Virus record (IMG/VR): IMGVR_UViG_3300047380_000453
Span: 1-33,498 of that record
DNA length: 33,498 nucleotides
Origin: a virus
Strand: one strand, 5' to 3'
In this document: piece by piece, positions 1-8,163 of the stretch
Layout: every line of letters begins with the position of its first letter
How positions within the stretch are numbered: position 1 is the stretch's first letter
Notes under the pieces: model-generated
What the model saw: the letters and a program-made list of their open reading frames with translations, nothing else
The model's database searches: none
Told to the model about the DNA's origin: nothing
Made by a program: the position numbers and the translations under genes

Positions 1-569
1 TGTGCAACTTCTTGTTTTTCTTGTTTCATGCGTCTTTCAACATACTGGTCACAAGTCTCGCCGTCAATCTGTTGTCGTACACTATCGCCAATACTTTCAG
101 CACCGGCTATACCAAACAGCATTGATTCAAAGTTATTAAACGTAACAACCTTAATAGATTTTTGTTTATTGTGTTCCATATTAAAACGTACAATGTTACT
201 TTCGTCATACATGTTAGAACTAAAAAATATAACTTTTTCAGGATCAACACCTGCTTGTTCGCAACTATAATATAAAACATCAAAGTATGGAACATCGTGT
301 ATTGTACTAAAGCCTTCTGTACTTGTATCAAAAAGGAAAAAACACTTTGGATCGTTTTTTAATTGTTTTAATGCTTTGGGTTTTACAAATCTAAACAAGT
401 TAAGATCAGTATGCCAATCAGGATATTGAATTAAACAATGTATTGCACTTGCGTCAATTAACTTGTGTTTTCCGGCACTAATAGCTTCTTTTAATTTCTC
501 AATAGACTGCGTAGTGTGCGGTCGAGCTACATAATCATTCTTTGCAATAGAGTCTTGAATCAACTTCAT
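1..569 (-). CDS. Hypothetical protein, C-terminus cut by window edge
   Basis: An open minus-strand frame of about 189 codons runs from ATG at 569-567 off the left edge. It starts MKLIQDSIAKNDYVARP and has no internal stop. A GGAAAG Shine-Dalgarno-like stretch sits about 9 bases before the ATG, and a late-promoter box (597-604) lies 28 bases upstream, so the start is well supported. The protein is soluble and mixed alpha/beta, with no membrane segment. A hydrophobic strand run around residues 75-120 (FFLFDTSTEGFSTIHDVPYF, then VIFFSSNMYDE) could be part of a Rossmann-like or glycosyltransferase-like fold, but no motif proves it. The last visible part is charged (ERRMKQEKQE). It is divergent from the sugar dehydrogenase at 631, and both appear to be late genes. 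Function unknown; I am confident of the gene, not of the role. Confidence 0.8.
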   Translation of the reverse strand, partial: MKLIQDSIAKNDYVARPHTTQSIEKLKEAISAGKHKLIDASAIHCLIQYPDWHTDLNLFRFVKPKALKQLKNDPKCFFLFDTSTEGFSTIHDVPYFDVLYYSCEQAGVDPEKVIFFSSNMYDESNIVRFNMEHNKQKSIKVVTFNNFESMLFGIAGAESIGDSVRQQIDGETCDQYVERRMKQEKQEVA

Positions 570-582
570 GTGTTTAACTTTC

Positions 583-590
583 CATAAATA
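583..590 (+). promoter_or_regulatory. T4-type late promoter box, rightward
   Basis: CATAAATA matches the T4 late -10 consensus TATAAATA except at the first base. The predicted start of transcription (5-6 bases downstream, about 596) leaves a 35-base leader before the GTG at 631, with a GGAG ribosome site at 621-624. It is half of a perfect inverted repeat with the box at 597-604, giving two back-to-back promoters separated by 6 bases. Confidence 0.6.
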
Positions 591-596
591 CTACTA

Positions 597-604
597 TATT
601 TATG
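597..604 (-). promoter_or_regulatory. T4-type late promoter box, leftward
   Basis: On the minus strand this reads CATAAATA, identical to the box at 583-590 in opposite orientation. Predicted transcription would begin near 591, giving a leader of about 22 bases before the ATG at 569. That spacing matches the other late boxes in the window (14-35 bases). Confidence 0.6.
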
Positions 605-630
605 TACGTATATAATGATTGGAGATCATA

Positions 631-1803
631 GTGAAGATTGGATTTATTGGTATAGGAAAACTTGGGTTACCTTGTGCAGAAGTTATTGCCGAAAAGGGGA
701 ATGATGTAACAGGGTATGATGTTGCTAATGTTAAGAGCGACAAAGTAACAGTTTGTTCTAGTATCAAAGAGGCTGTTAAGGATAGAAATATTGTATTCAT
801 TGCAGTACCTACTCCACATCATCCAGACTATGATGGCAAAGCACCTACGGCTCATTTAGAACCTAAAGACTTTGGATACGACATTGTAATTGATTGCATA
901 CGTGAAGCAAACATGCATATGAATAAAGATCAATTACTTGTATTAATTAGTACAGTATTACCAGGCACAGTACGTAGAGAATTTGCACCACTAGTAACTA
1001 ATACTAGATTTGTTTATAATCCTTATTTGATTGCTATGGGTACAGTAGCTTGGGATATGGTTAATCCTGAAATGATTATGATTGGTACAGACGATGGAAG
1101 TACTACAGGTGATGCAAAAGAATTAGTAGACTTTTACAAAACTATAATGGAAAACGATCCACGTTATGAAATTGGTACGTGGGACGAGTGCGAATGTATC
1201 AAAGTATTTTACAATACATTTATTAGTGCAAAAATTGGATTAGTTAATATGATACAAGATGTTGCAGAAAAGCAAGGACACATTAATGTTGATGTAGTAA
1301 CTAATGCACTTGCCAAAAGTGATCAGCGTATTATGGGTCCAAGTTATATGAAAGCAGGAATGGGCGACGGTGGAGCATGTCATCCAAGAGATAATATAGC
1401 TCTACGCTACATGGCTCAAAATTTGGGGTTGCAATATGACATATTTGATGCTATAATGAATGCAAGAGAAGTGCAGGCTAAAAATATGGCAAATTATTTG
1501 ATTAAGATTGCTGAGGAGCGATCTTTACCTATTTTGTTAAATGGCATTGCATATAAACCAGGAGTACCATATACTGACGGAAGTTATAGTTTGTTAGTAG
1601 GACATTATTGTAAAGAAGCAGGCTATCATTGTATTGAAGTTGATCCAATGGCTAGTCCACAACGTGGTCCTTTTACAGCCGTAGCATTATTAGCACATCC
1701 AACTCTTTACTGTTATCTTAGTGAAGGAAGTGTTGTAGTTGATCCTTGGAGAGAGTTCGAGTCTAAAAAGTTAGAAGTATTCCATTATGGAAACACACGA
1801 TGA
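631..1803 (+). CDS. UDP-glucose/GDP-mannose dehydrogenase family protein
   Basis: NAD-dependent sugar-nucleotide dehydrogenase, about 390 aa, a normal length for the family. These enzymes oxidise the C6 alcohol of a UDP- or GDP-sugar to a uronic acid in two steps. The N-terminus carries the Rossmann motif GFIGIGKLG (residues 4-12). The middle has the family segment ISTVLPGTVRREF, and GGACHPRD supplies the catalytic cysteine at residue 250. I chose GTG 631 because it places the nucleotide-binding strand at the N-terminus and has GGAG 7 bases upstream; a TTG at 619 in the same frame lacks a ribosome site. It is the first gene of the left plus operon and overlaps the next gene by 4 bases (ATGA). 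It suggests that uronic acids or related sugars are made for glycan or virion decoration. The exact substrate cannot be told. Confidence 0.88.
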   Translation: MKIGFIGIGKLGLPCAEVIAEKGNDVTGYDVANVKSDKVTVCSSIKEAVKDRNIVFIAVPTPHHPDYDGKAPTAHLEPKDFGYDIVIDCIREANMHMNKDQLLVLISTVLPGTVRREFAPLVTNTRFVYNPYLIAMGTVAWDMVNPEMIMIGTDDGSTTGDAKELVDFYKTIMENDPRYEIGTWDECECIKVFYNTFISAKIGLVNMIQDVAEKQGHINVDVVTNALAKSDQRIMGPSYMKAGMGDGGACHPRDNIALRYMAQNLGLQYDIFDAIMNAREVQAKNMANYLIKIAEERSLPILLNGIAYKPGVPYTDGSYSLLVGHYCKEAGYHCIEVDPMASPQRGPFTAVALLAHPTLYCYLSEGSVVVDPWREFESKKLEVFHYGNTR

Positions 1804-2708
1804 AGAAAATTTTAATTGTTGGTGACAGTAATGCACTAGGTGAGTGGGGAACTATTATTCCAGGACCTGCTTGTGCAAATCCTAAACACCCAGAACTATT
1901 TCAACCGTGGAATAAAGACAAATATTTAGAAGGTTCTGCACCTAAGCCTTTTCAAGTTGTATGGCCAGGATTTGGTTACAACTTAGATCAAATGGGTCAT
2001 GCTACTGCCAACTATGCGTTTGGTGGATCAGGTAACTTTGAAGCAATTTTTAAAGTTGAAGAAGCATTAGGTCTTGCACCTTGTTTTACTAGTCCAGTAT
2101 TTTATAAACCTAATTTAATCATATGGATGCTTACTGAGCCTTGTAGAGATTTAAAAAGAAGTTTATGGCCAGATGAAGCAGGACTATATGACTTGCAAAA
2201 GTATTACGATCAAAGCGAAGATAAAATTAGAAATGCTAATAGCATTAAAGAGATAAGTGATGAATTACTTACAATAGCATTAGATGGCGCACAAGCAATT
2301 TACGAGCAAACAGGTATACCTTGGTTAGTAATTGAAGGTTGGGGTAAACTACCTAAAGATATTAGTAAGTATACTTTTATAAAATATGTACATCGTGAGT
2401 GGATGGATAAAATAATAGGAAGACCAGTACCATTAATTAGTAGTTGGGGTACAGCAGAAAATGTTCGTAGACGTAGACCAGACCTAACAGAAAATGCGGC
2501 AGAGAGTTTACGTATGTTTGCTAGACAAAAACCTGAACTTAATATTCCTCATATACCAGAAGGTGAAGATACAGAGTTTAAAACTATAGTTGACGAATAC
2601 GAAAAAGTAATTAAAATTATGACAGACAGCGACAGGTTCCCAGATAACTGTCATGTAGATAGATTAATACAAGAGGAACTAGCTAACGAGATAGCACCAC
2701 ATGTATGA
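1800..2708 (+). CDS. SGNH/GDSL hydrolase-like protein
   Basis: A 302-aa protein beginning MKKILIVGDSNALGEWG. The GDSN at residues 8-11, right after a hydrophobic strand, resembles block I of SGNH hydrolases with the nucleophilic serine. Block II could be the glycine in NYAFGGSGNFE. A late FPDNCHVDR looks like block V (Asp-x-x-His, here D-N-C-H). A clear block III GxND is not obvious; NLIIWMLTEPCRD occupies its place. Family members are esterases or lipases, often removing acetyl groups from sugars. There is no signal peptide or membrane segment, so it would act in the cytoplasm. It overlaps both neighbours in an ATGA-type chain between the sugar dehydrogenase and a GT-A-like protein, which fits carbohydrate modification. 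Fold call fairly likely; activity unproven. Confidence 0.6.
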   Translation: MKKILIVGDSNALGEWGTIIPGPACANPKHPELFQPWNKDKYLEGSAPKPFQVVWPGFGYNLDQMGHATANYAFGGSGNFEAIFKVEEALGLAPCFTSPVFYKPNLIIWMLTEPCRDLKRSLWPDEAGLYDLQKYYDQSEDKIRNANSIKEISDELLTIALDGAQAIYEQTGIPWLVIEGWGKLPKDISKYTFIKYVHREWMDKIIGRPVPLISSWGTAENVRRRRPDLTENAAESLRMFARQKPELNIPHIPEGEDTEFKTIVDEYEKVIKIMTDSDRFPDNCHVDRLIQEELANEIAPHV

Positions 2709-3372
2709 TATTGTTTTTATAAGTTACGGTGAAGCAAACGCTGATAGTAATTGGGATAAACTTAAACAACAATATCCGATGGCAAAGCGTGTTAAAGATG
2801 TTAAAGGAATTCACCAAGCACACGTAGCAGGTGCTAAAAAATGTTTTACAAAAATGTTTTGGGTTGTAGATGGTGACGCCCAGATAGTAGACGATTTTAA
2901 ATTTGATCACGAAGTTAGTAGTTACGATTTAGATTGTGTTCATGTGTGGAGAGCAAGAAATCCTGTTAACGGATTAGAGTATGGATATGGTGGAGTTAAG
3001 TTATTACCACGTATGCTTACACTAAAGATGGACACTACAACAAATGATATGACTACTAGTATTAGTGATAAATTTAAAGCAATGCCAGAAGTTAGTAACA
3101 TTACTGCGTTCAACACAGATCCATTAAGTACATGGCGTGGTGCGTTTAGAGAATGTGCAAAGCTGGCAAGTAAAACAATACAAGGACAACTAGAGGAAGA
3201 AACAAATGAACGACTTAAAACTTGGACTACTCATGCTGATGGAATACATAGTAGATATGCGTTACGAGGTGCTAATGCTGGTATGCAGTTTGGCCTTTCT
3301 GACGGCGCTGATTTGGGGTTAATAAACGATTTTGAATGGTTAGAACTACAGTATGCAAACGATTCCTTTTAA
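2701..3372 (+). CDS. Glycosyltransferase-like (GT-A) hypothetical protein
   Basis: A 223-aa protein. An N-terminal strand (YDIVFISYGEANAD) is followed near residues 54-60 by FWVVDGDAQIVDDF. The D-G-D at 57-59 resembles the DxD metal/nucleotide-sugar motif of GT-A glycosyltransferases. A later segment, GLEYGYGGVKLLPR, resembles the acceptor-side loop of family-2-type enzymes. The C-terminal third is rich in charged helices and is not recognised. It overlaps the end of the SGNH gene by 8 bases, and the following radical SAM gene overlaps it by 20. With the sugar dehydrogenase two genes upstream it could transfer a uronic acid or another sugar. A nonenzymatic GT-like protein is possible. Confidence 0.5.
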   Translation: MYDIVFISYGEANADSNWDKLKQQYPMAKRVKDVKGIHQAHVAGAKKCFTKMFWVVDGDAQIVDDFKFDHEVSSYDLDCVHVWRARNPVNGLEYGYGGVKLLPRMLTLKMDTTTNDMTTSISDKFKAMPEVSNITAFNTDPLSTWRGAFRECAKLASKTIQGQLEEETNERLKTWTTHADGIHSRYALRGANAGMQFGLSDGADLGLINDFEWLELQYANDSF

Positions 3373-4312
3373 TAACATAACGTCTTTAGGACAAAAAACA
3401 ATGTTAGACAATCCGTTGTTTAATGTTAGTTGGATACTTGGACGTTTTTGTAATTATAAATGTAGCTACTGTTGGCCTTATGCAAATACAGATAAGCCTG
3501 ACCATCAAGAATTAAGTTTATATAAAAGTACTATTGATGAAATAAAAAGTCAAGCAAGAGACAATGGGTATACACAATTTCATTTTAGTTTTAGCGGAGG
3601 AGAACCAACAGCATATAAAGACTTTGGGGAGCTCATAGAGCATTACTGTAGTGATACAGCACCAGAATATCAAAGTTTACATATGACTACAAATTTATCA
3701 CCAGGAAGTAAATGGTGGAACAAATGGTTAGAAGCAACTAAAGGATTACAACGTAGAAGTATTACAGCAAGTTTCCATGCAGAGTTTGCAAATGAACAAG
3801 AGTTTGGAGACAAGTGTTTACAGCTTATGAAAGAAGGAGTACTAGTAACAATCAATCAAGTTATGGTACCCGATCTATGGAAGGAATATTATGAAAGATC
3901 ATTACGATTTATTGATAGAGGAATACATGTTACTCTTAAGCCACAAAGCGACCCAACTGCGTCATTTGTGGTCAGTGGTTACACGGAAGAACAAACAAAA
4001 ATCCTACAAACAGAATCAGAGCAACAAACCGCACAAGTTAGGCTCAAAGCAAATGATGGAATAGAATACGAACTTGACCAAGCAGAAAGATTAAATGCAT
4101 TTGGCTTTAATAAGTTTAAAGGCTGGACTTGTAACGCAGGATATCAAAGTTGCATCATACGTGGCGATGAAGTTAAAAGAGCTTACAGTTGTAGCGATGA
4201 ACCTCTAGGTACGCTTAAAGACGGTTTTACGCTGTTTAAGACACCATCTAAGTGTGTAACTGATACGTGTGTTAGTAGTGCAGATAATAAAATACCAAAG
4301 GTACAACTATGA
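3353..4312 (+). CDS. Radical SAM protein (group A)
   Basis: A 319-aa radical SAM enzyme. The [4Fe-4S]-binding CX3CX2C motif is CNYKCSYCW at residues 33-41, and the SAM-binding GGEPT is at 82-86. A C-terminal set of cysteines (GWTCNAGYQSC, YSCSDE, then SKCVTDTC) looks like an auxiliary Fe-S or twitch-type domain. Group A is this protein and the one at 8160: both share SW-x-L before the cluster, CNY[KR]CSYC, and a GWxCxAG start to the C-terminal cysteine region. ATG 3353 overlaps the upstream gene by 20 bases; a later in-frame ATG at 3401 is possible but leaves fewer residues before the cluster. It ends in an ATGA overlap with the small membrane protein. The substrate is unknown; the C-terminal cluster is typical of enzymes that modify peptides. 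Confidence 0.85.
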   Translation: MQTIPFNNITSLGQKTMLDNPLFNVSWILGRFCNYKCSYCWPYANTDKPDHQELSLYKSTIDEIKSQARDNGYTQFHFSFSGGEPTAYKDFGELIEHYCSDTAPEYQSLHMTTNLSPGSKWWNKWLEATKGLQRRSITASFHAEFANEQEFGDKCLQLMKEGVLVTINQVMVPDLWKEYYERSLRFIDRGIHVTLKPQSDPTASFVVSGYTEEQTKILQTESEQQTAQVRLKANDGIEYELDQAERLNAFGFNKFKGWTCNAGYQSCIIRGDEVKRAYSCSDEPLGTLKDGFTLFKTPSKCVTDTCVSSADNKIPKVQL

Positions 4313-4623
4313 AGAAGTTATGGGAACGCTATAAGGCGCATGATAAAAAAGTAAAAGAAGCACAAGCAAACTTTAAAGTTTCTGATATAAAGAACAAATA
4401 CGTTAGAGCATTGATGTGGATTTTTATGCTTAAATTTGTATGGGATATTACTACATTATTTGAAAAGTATTTGCCTATGCCAACAGTATATAAAATACTA
4501 GGATTAGGATGGACAAAGTTAGGCTATTATGTGTTTTGGTTATTATGGTTTATATTCTTAGTAGTAGTATTATACAATGTATTAGGTGAAGAAGCCTTTG
4601 ATAAGTTAGTTAACGAATTATGA
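4309..4623 (+). CDS. Small two-helix membrane protein
   Basis: 104 aa with a basic N-terminus (MKKLWERYKAHDKKVK) and two hydrophobic stretches. The first is around residues 42-58 (ALMWIFMLKFVWDITTLF). The second, stronger one is around 75-96 (YYVFWLLWFIFLVVVLY). A short acidic tail follows. It has no enzyme motif. It sits in ATGA overlaps between a radical SAM gene and a methyltransferase gene, so it is translationally coupled to the modification operon. It might anchor a modifying complex at the inner membrane or act on an envelope-linked intermediate; that is inference. Gene call strong, role unknown. Confidence 0.75.
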   Translation: MKKLWERYKAHDKKVKEAQANFKVSDIKNKYVRALMWIFMLKFVWDITTLFEKYLPMPTVYKILGLGWTKLGYYVFWLLWFIFLVVVLYNVLGEEAFDKLVNEL

Positions 4624-5231
4624 AAATAGATATTAAAGATATTAAGTTTTGGATGGACGCTATTCGTAACAGCGATGACAGAAGCCGTACCTTAGAAAGT
4701 TTTTGGGGCGGACAGTTAGAATCTAAAACTTGGTTAGTTGATATTCTACAAGCAAAGGCTAAAACAATTAGTAATGCTAGTGTTGTTATACATGGCGGTT
4801 GGAATGGTGTGTTAGCAAATATGTTATTCAATAGTGATATTGGTATTAAACATATTACAAGTGTAGACCTTGATCCTGTTTGTAAAGAAATTGCAAGTAC
4901 AGTAAACAAGCGTCAAGAGATGGAAGGTATGTTTGAAGCAGTTACAGCAGATATGTGTACTTACGAATATACAACTAGTCCTTATTTTGTTATTAATACA
5001 AGTTGCGAACATATTACACAAGAACAATATATGCAATGGTTAAATAATATACCAAAGGGTACAAAGATAATTTTACAATCTAATAACTACACCGAGTTAG
5101 AAGAACATGTTAACTGTAGTGAAACGCTTGGCGAGTTTGAAAAGAAATCAAAGTTAAAAATTGAAGTTGCAAAAGAATTAGAATTAACAAAATATAAACG
5201 ATTTATGATTATAGGAACAAAAGATGTATAA
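4620..5231 (+). CDS. Class I SAM-dependent methyltransferase-like protein
   Basis: 203 aa. A Rossmann-like core begins near residue 57 with VVIHGGWNGVLA, a motif I-like strand plus Gly-rich loop. It is followed by ITSVDLDPVCKEIA, whose acidic residues would bind the SAM ribose at the end of strand 2, and by AVTADMCTYEY and PYFVINTSCEHI in the motif II/III region. No N-terminal targeting sequence is present. It overlaps the upstream membrane protein gene by ATGA and the downstream radical SAM gene by 8 bases. The substrate cannot be read from the sequence. Members with this layout in phage clusters often methylate sugars or peptides. Methyltransferase fold likely; a non-methylating SAM-fold protein is not excluded. 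Confidence 0.65.
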   Translation: MKIDIKDIKFWMDAIRNSDDRSRTLESFWGGQLESKTWLVDILQAKAKTISNASVVIHGGWNGVLANMLFNSDIGIKHITSVDLDPVCKEIASTVNKRQEMEGMFEAVTADMCTYEYTTSPYFVINTSCEHITQEQYMQWLNNIPKGTKIILQSNNYTELEEHVNCSETLGEFEKKSKLKIEVAKELELTKYKRFMIIGTKDV

Positions 5232-6222
5232 CTACGAAGATATTACATCAATACATTTAGAAGTTACAACAAGGTGCCAAGCAAGATGTCCTATGTGTCC
5301 AAGAAGGATCAATGGTGGACCTGAACTTGACAGTTTAGATCTTACAGAAATTAGTTACCAACAATTTACAAAATGGTTTCCTGTAAGTTTTGTACAACAA
5401 TTAAAGTTTCTAAATATGTGTGGTAACTTAGGCGATCCTATTATGGCCAAAGACACACTAGGCATAATGCAATACCTACGTAAGCACAATCCTTTTATGA
5501 CCTTGCAAATGCACACTAACGGAAGTGCAAGAACTACTGACTGGTTTAAAAGTCTTGCAGATGTAGGAGTAAAAATTGTATTTGGTATTGACGGACTAGG
5601 AGATACTCATGCGTTATATAGAATTAGTACAAACTATGAGAAAATTTTAGAAAACGCACAAGCATTTATTGAAGCAGGTGGAGATGCAAGATGGGATATG
5701 CTTGTATTCAAACATAACGAACACCAAGTAAGTGCATGTGAACAATTAAGTAAAGACTTAGGCTTTAAAGGATTTAGTATTAAGCATACTACACGTTTTA
5801 GAGATGGTAAGTTAGATGTAATTGATGACGACTATAATATTACGCATACACTATTACCATCACAAAAGAGTTTAGAAATGATTGCTCCAGCAGAAAAAGC
5901 TAGGAACGAATCTATGCCAACTATTAATTGTAAAGCAGTTCAAGATAAACAAATGTATATTGCCGCAAACGGAAACGTTAGTCCTTGTTGTTGGTTAGAT
6001 TTAGAATGGTTACCACAACACTCTCATTCAAGAATAGATTACATGACAAAAATTAAAGAATATCCTAATTTACACAATCATTCATTTGAAGAGATTTTTG
6101 ACAACGGCTTTTTTAACAAGATTAGTAGTTGTTGGACTAGTACTGGACTTAAAGAATGTTCAAAACAATGCGGAACGTTTGATAAACTAAACGCACAGTT
6201 TGAAAGGCATGAGCATGAGTAA
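5224..6222 (+). CDS. Radical SAM/SPASM-type protein (group B)
   Basis: 332 aa. CX3CX2C is at residues 18-25 (CQARCPMC), very near the N-terminus. The region GNLGDPIMAKD takes the place of the usual GGEP. The C-terminal SPASM-like region has INCKAVQDKQM, NGNVSPCCWLD and KECSKQCGTFD, enough cysteines for at least one auxiliary cluster. SPASM enzymes act on peptides, proteins or amino-sugar substrates. It is closely similar in layout to the protein at 14196 (ARWDMLVFKHNEHQV against ARWRMLVFEHNAHQL), defining group B. ATG 5224 has AGGA about 7 bases upstream and overlaps the methyltransferase stop. It overlaps the next gene, also radical SAM, by 8 bases. Confidence 0.85.
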   Translation: MYNYEDITSIHLEVTTRCQARCPMCPRRINGGPELDSLDLTEISYQQFTKWFPVSFVQQLKFLNMCGNLGDPIMAKDTLGIMQYLRKHNPFMTLQMHTNGSARTTDWFKSLADVGVKIVFGIDGLGDTHALYRISTNYEKILENAQAFIEAGGDARWDMLVFKHNEHQVSACEQLSKDLGFKGFSIKHTTRFRDGKLDVIDDDYNITHTLLPSQKSLEMIAPAEKARNESMPTINCKAVQDKQMYIAANGNVSPCCWLDLEWLPQHSHSRIDYMTKIKEYPNLHNHSFEEIFDNGFFNKISSCWTSTGLKECSKQCGTFDKLNAQFERHEHE

Positions 6223-7516
6223 AACATTTTGTCCTTTACCTTGGATACATTTAGCAACACGACCTAACGGTGACGTTAGAGTTTGTTGTACTGCTAATGC
6301 ATCAGGTGCAGGGATAGAAGATGACAAAACAGTAGGGCTTGTTAAGAAAGACGGCATTGCTATGAATATGCGTGACCATACTATTGAAGAAGTATGGAAT
6401 AGTGAGCATATGCGTAACACAAGATTGCAAATGCTAAATGACCAAGTACCTGCAAGTTGTCGTAAATGTTTTGCAGAAGAAGAAAAAGGTATTGTAAGTA
6501 AGCGTCAATGGGAAACTAAAGTGTGGGAAAAGCGTTTAGACATTGATAGTATTGTAGAACAAACAGACGCAGACGGTAACTTACCTGTTAACATTCCTTA
6601 CTTTGATTTACGCCTTGGTAACTTGTGCCAATTAAAGTGCGTAATGTGTAGTCCACATGATTCAAGCAGTTGGATTAAAGAATGGAAACTACAAAAACCT
6701 AAATACAAAAACAAAGACTTAATTGCAGAACAAAGTTGGGATCAAGACTTTGATTATACTTGGTACAAGAAAGGATCCTTCCTTGATTCTATGAAAGACC
6801 AAGCACAACATATTAAAGAATTGTATTTTGCAGGAGGCGAACCTCTACTAATACCAGAGCATTATGCTATATTAGAGTTTATGGTTGATAACGGATTTAG
6901 TAAACATATTTGTATACGTTATAACAGTAATGGATTAGAATTACCTGATAAGTTATTTGCATTGTGGAAACATTTTGAGGAAGTAACATTTAATTTTAGT
7001 ATTGATGCGTATGGAGATAAGAATGATTATATACGCTATCCAAGTAAATGGAAAGATATAAGTACAAACTTACATAAATTAGATAAAGCAGGACCTAATA
7101 TCAAAGTTAACATGGCCTGTGCAGTACAGTTGCTAAATGTAGCATATATACATGAACTTGCAGAGTGGAAAATCCAACAGCAGTTTAATAATATTAACGT
7201 ATTGCCGTTTGGTGGTGGGCTTATAGGTACACACTTAGTATACTTTCCGTCATACTTAAATATACGTGTGCTACCACAAGCATATAAACAGTTCGCTAAA
7301 GATAATATAGAACGGTTTATTGATAGCCAAAAATTTAATAGTGCTTGGAACGAACATGCAATGGGCAAAAGAAGATTTGAAGGATTAATAGAATATATGA
7401 TGAGCGAAGATTGGTCAAATAAACTACCTCAACTACAAGATTATTTAAGAGTATTAGATGAACAACGTGGAACGGACTTTAGAAAAACGTTTCCCGAATT
7501 AGGAGAACACATATAA
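6215..7516 (+). CDS. Radical SAM protein with N-terminal twitch-like domain (group C)
   Basis: 433 aa. The N-terminus has the pattern C-P-L-P-W-x-H ... NGD ... CC (Cys6, Cys24, Cys25) and a later CRKC, which look like auxiliary-cluster ligands placed before the core. The radical SAM motif then follows as NLCQLKCVMCSP (CX3CX2C), with AGGEPLLIP downstream. This N-terminal twitch arrangement is seen in a known family of uncharacterised radical SAM proteins. The proteins at 9243 and 13133 share the plan (group C). I chose ATG 6215 because AAAGG lies 7 bases before it; ATG 6209 is a close alternative and a TTG at 6200 is unlikely. Substrate unknown; protein or peptide modification is a reasonable guess. 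It runs into the 2OG oxygenase gene by a one-base TAATG overlap. Confidence 0.85.
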   Translation: MSKTFCPLPWIHLATRPNGDVRVCCTANASGAGIEDDKTVGLVKKDGIAMNMRDHTIEEVWNSEHMRNTRLQMLNDQVPASCRKCFAEEEKGIVSKRQWETKVWEKRLDIDSIVEQTDADGNLPVNIPYFDLRLGNLCQLKCVMCSPHDSSSWIKEWKLQKPKYKNKDLIAEQSWDQDFDYTWYKKGSFLDSMKDQAQHIKELYFAGGEPLLIPEHYAILEFMVDNGFSKHICIRYNSNGLELPDKLFALWKHFEEVTFNFSIDAYGDKNDYIRYPSKWKDISTNLHKLDKAGPNIKVNMACAVQLLNVAYIHELAEWKIQQQFNNINVLPFGGGLIGTHLVYFPSYLNIRVLPQAYKQFAKDNIERFIDSQKFNSAWNEHAMGKRRFEGLIEYMMSEDWSNKLPQLQDYLRVLDEQRGTDFRKTFPELGEHI

Positions 7517-8163
7517 TGAATACCGAAAGAGCCTTACTATGGAATAGCCTATGTAATTTAGGCGACATGGTAAAACTAAAACTAAAAGTTAACGGGCATG
7601 AGCTTGTACAACAGTTAGAACAGTTTGAAGATAATTGGTGTCCTTATAACGCAAAAAAAGATACACACAACAACCGTTGGGGTTTACCTGTAACAAGTCA
7701 TACAGGTGATGTAATGGACAACTATCATTTGAATAGCTTTGGCCATATGCAACGCTACCACGATGTTGAAATGAAAGAAGAAAACTTTACAACACCAACT
7801 GAAGTATACAAGAACATTCCGCAACTTGCAAGTCTTGTAGATGTATTTGCACCTGACATTGGTCGTGTACATTTACTTAGAGTTGATGAGGGAGGATTCT
7901 TTCCACCACATAGAGATTTTCCAGGAGTAGGTCCGGAGTACTTTAGATTACTAGTTACGTTTGGTAAATGCCAACCTGAGAACTATGCACATATACTAGA
8001 TAAGAAACTAATTTATCCTGATCCAGAATATGTACATTTTATTAACTTCCAAAAAGAGCATAGTGTGTTTAGTTATACTAACGGACTACATTCATTAATC
8101 CTTACAGTTAAACTAAATCAACGTACACACGATTTAATTATTAAGAATAGCATGAGCGAATGA
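7516..8163 (+). CDS. 2-oxoglutarate/Fe(II) oxygenase-like protein
   Basis: 215 aa with a jelly-roll iron site. HRD at residues 132-134 (FFPPHRDF) supplies the HxD pair, and His182 (KEHSVFSY) is the likely distal histidine, 48 residues later. Such enzymes use 2-oxoglutarate and O2 to hydroxylate protein side chains or small molecules. This copy lacks the clear arginine seen 10 residues after the distal histidine in the four proteins at 15213-19704, so co-substrate binding may differ. ATG 7516 shares a base with the preceding stop and has AGGAGA upstream. It lies between two radical SAM genes in the left plus operon, with an ATGA overlap at its end. Confidence 0.72.
   Translation: MNTERALLWNSLCNLGDMVKLKLKVNGHELVQQLEQFEDNWCPYNAKKDTHNNRWGLPVTSHTGDVMDNYHLNSFGHMQRYHDVEMKEENFTTPTEVYKNIPQLASLVDVFAPDIGRVHLLRVDEGGFFPPHRDFPGVGPEYFRLLVTFGKCQPENYAHILDKKLIYPDPEYVHFINFQKEHSVFSYTNGLHSLILTVKLNQRTHDLIIKNSMSE

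Noticed and set aside
611-616. TATAAT near the left promoter region
   Set aside because: No -35 element at the proper distance, and the late octamer upstream explains expression better.
619-630. TTG start upstream of the sugar dehydrogenase GTG
   Set aside because: No ribosome site before it; GTG 631 has GGAG at the right distance and puts the Rossmann strand at the N-terminus.
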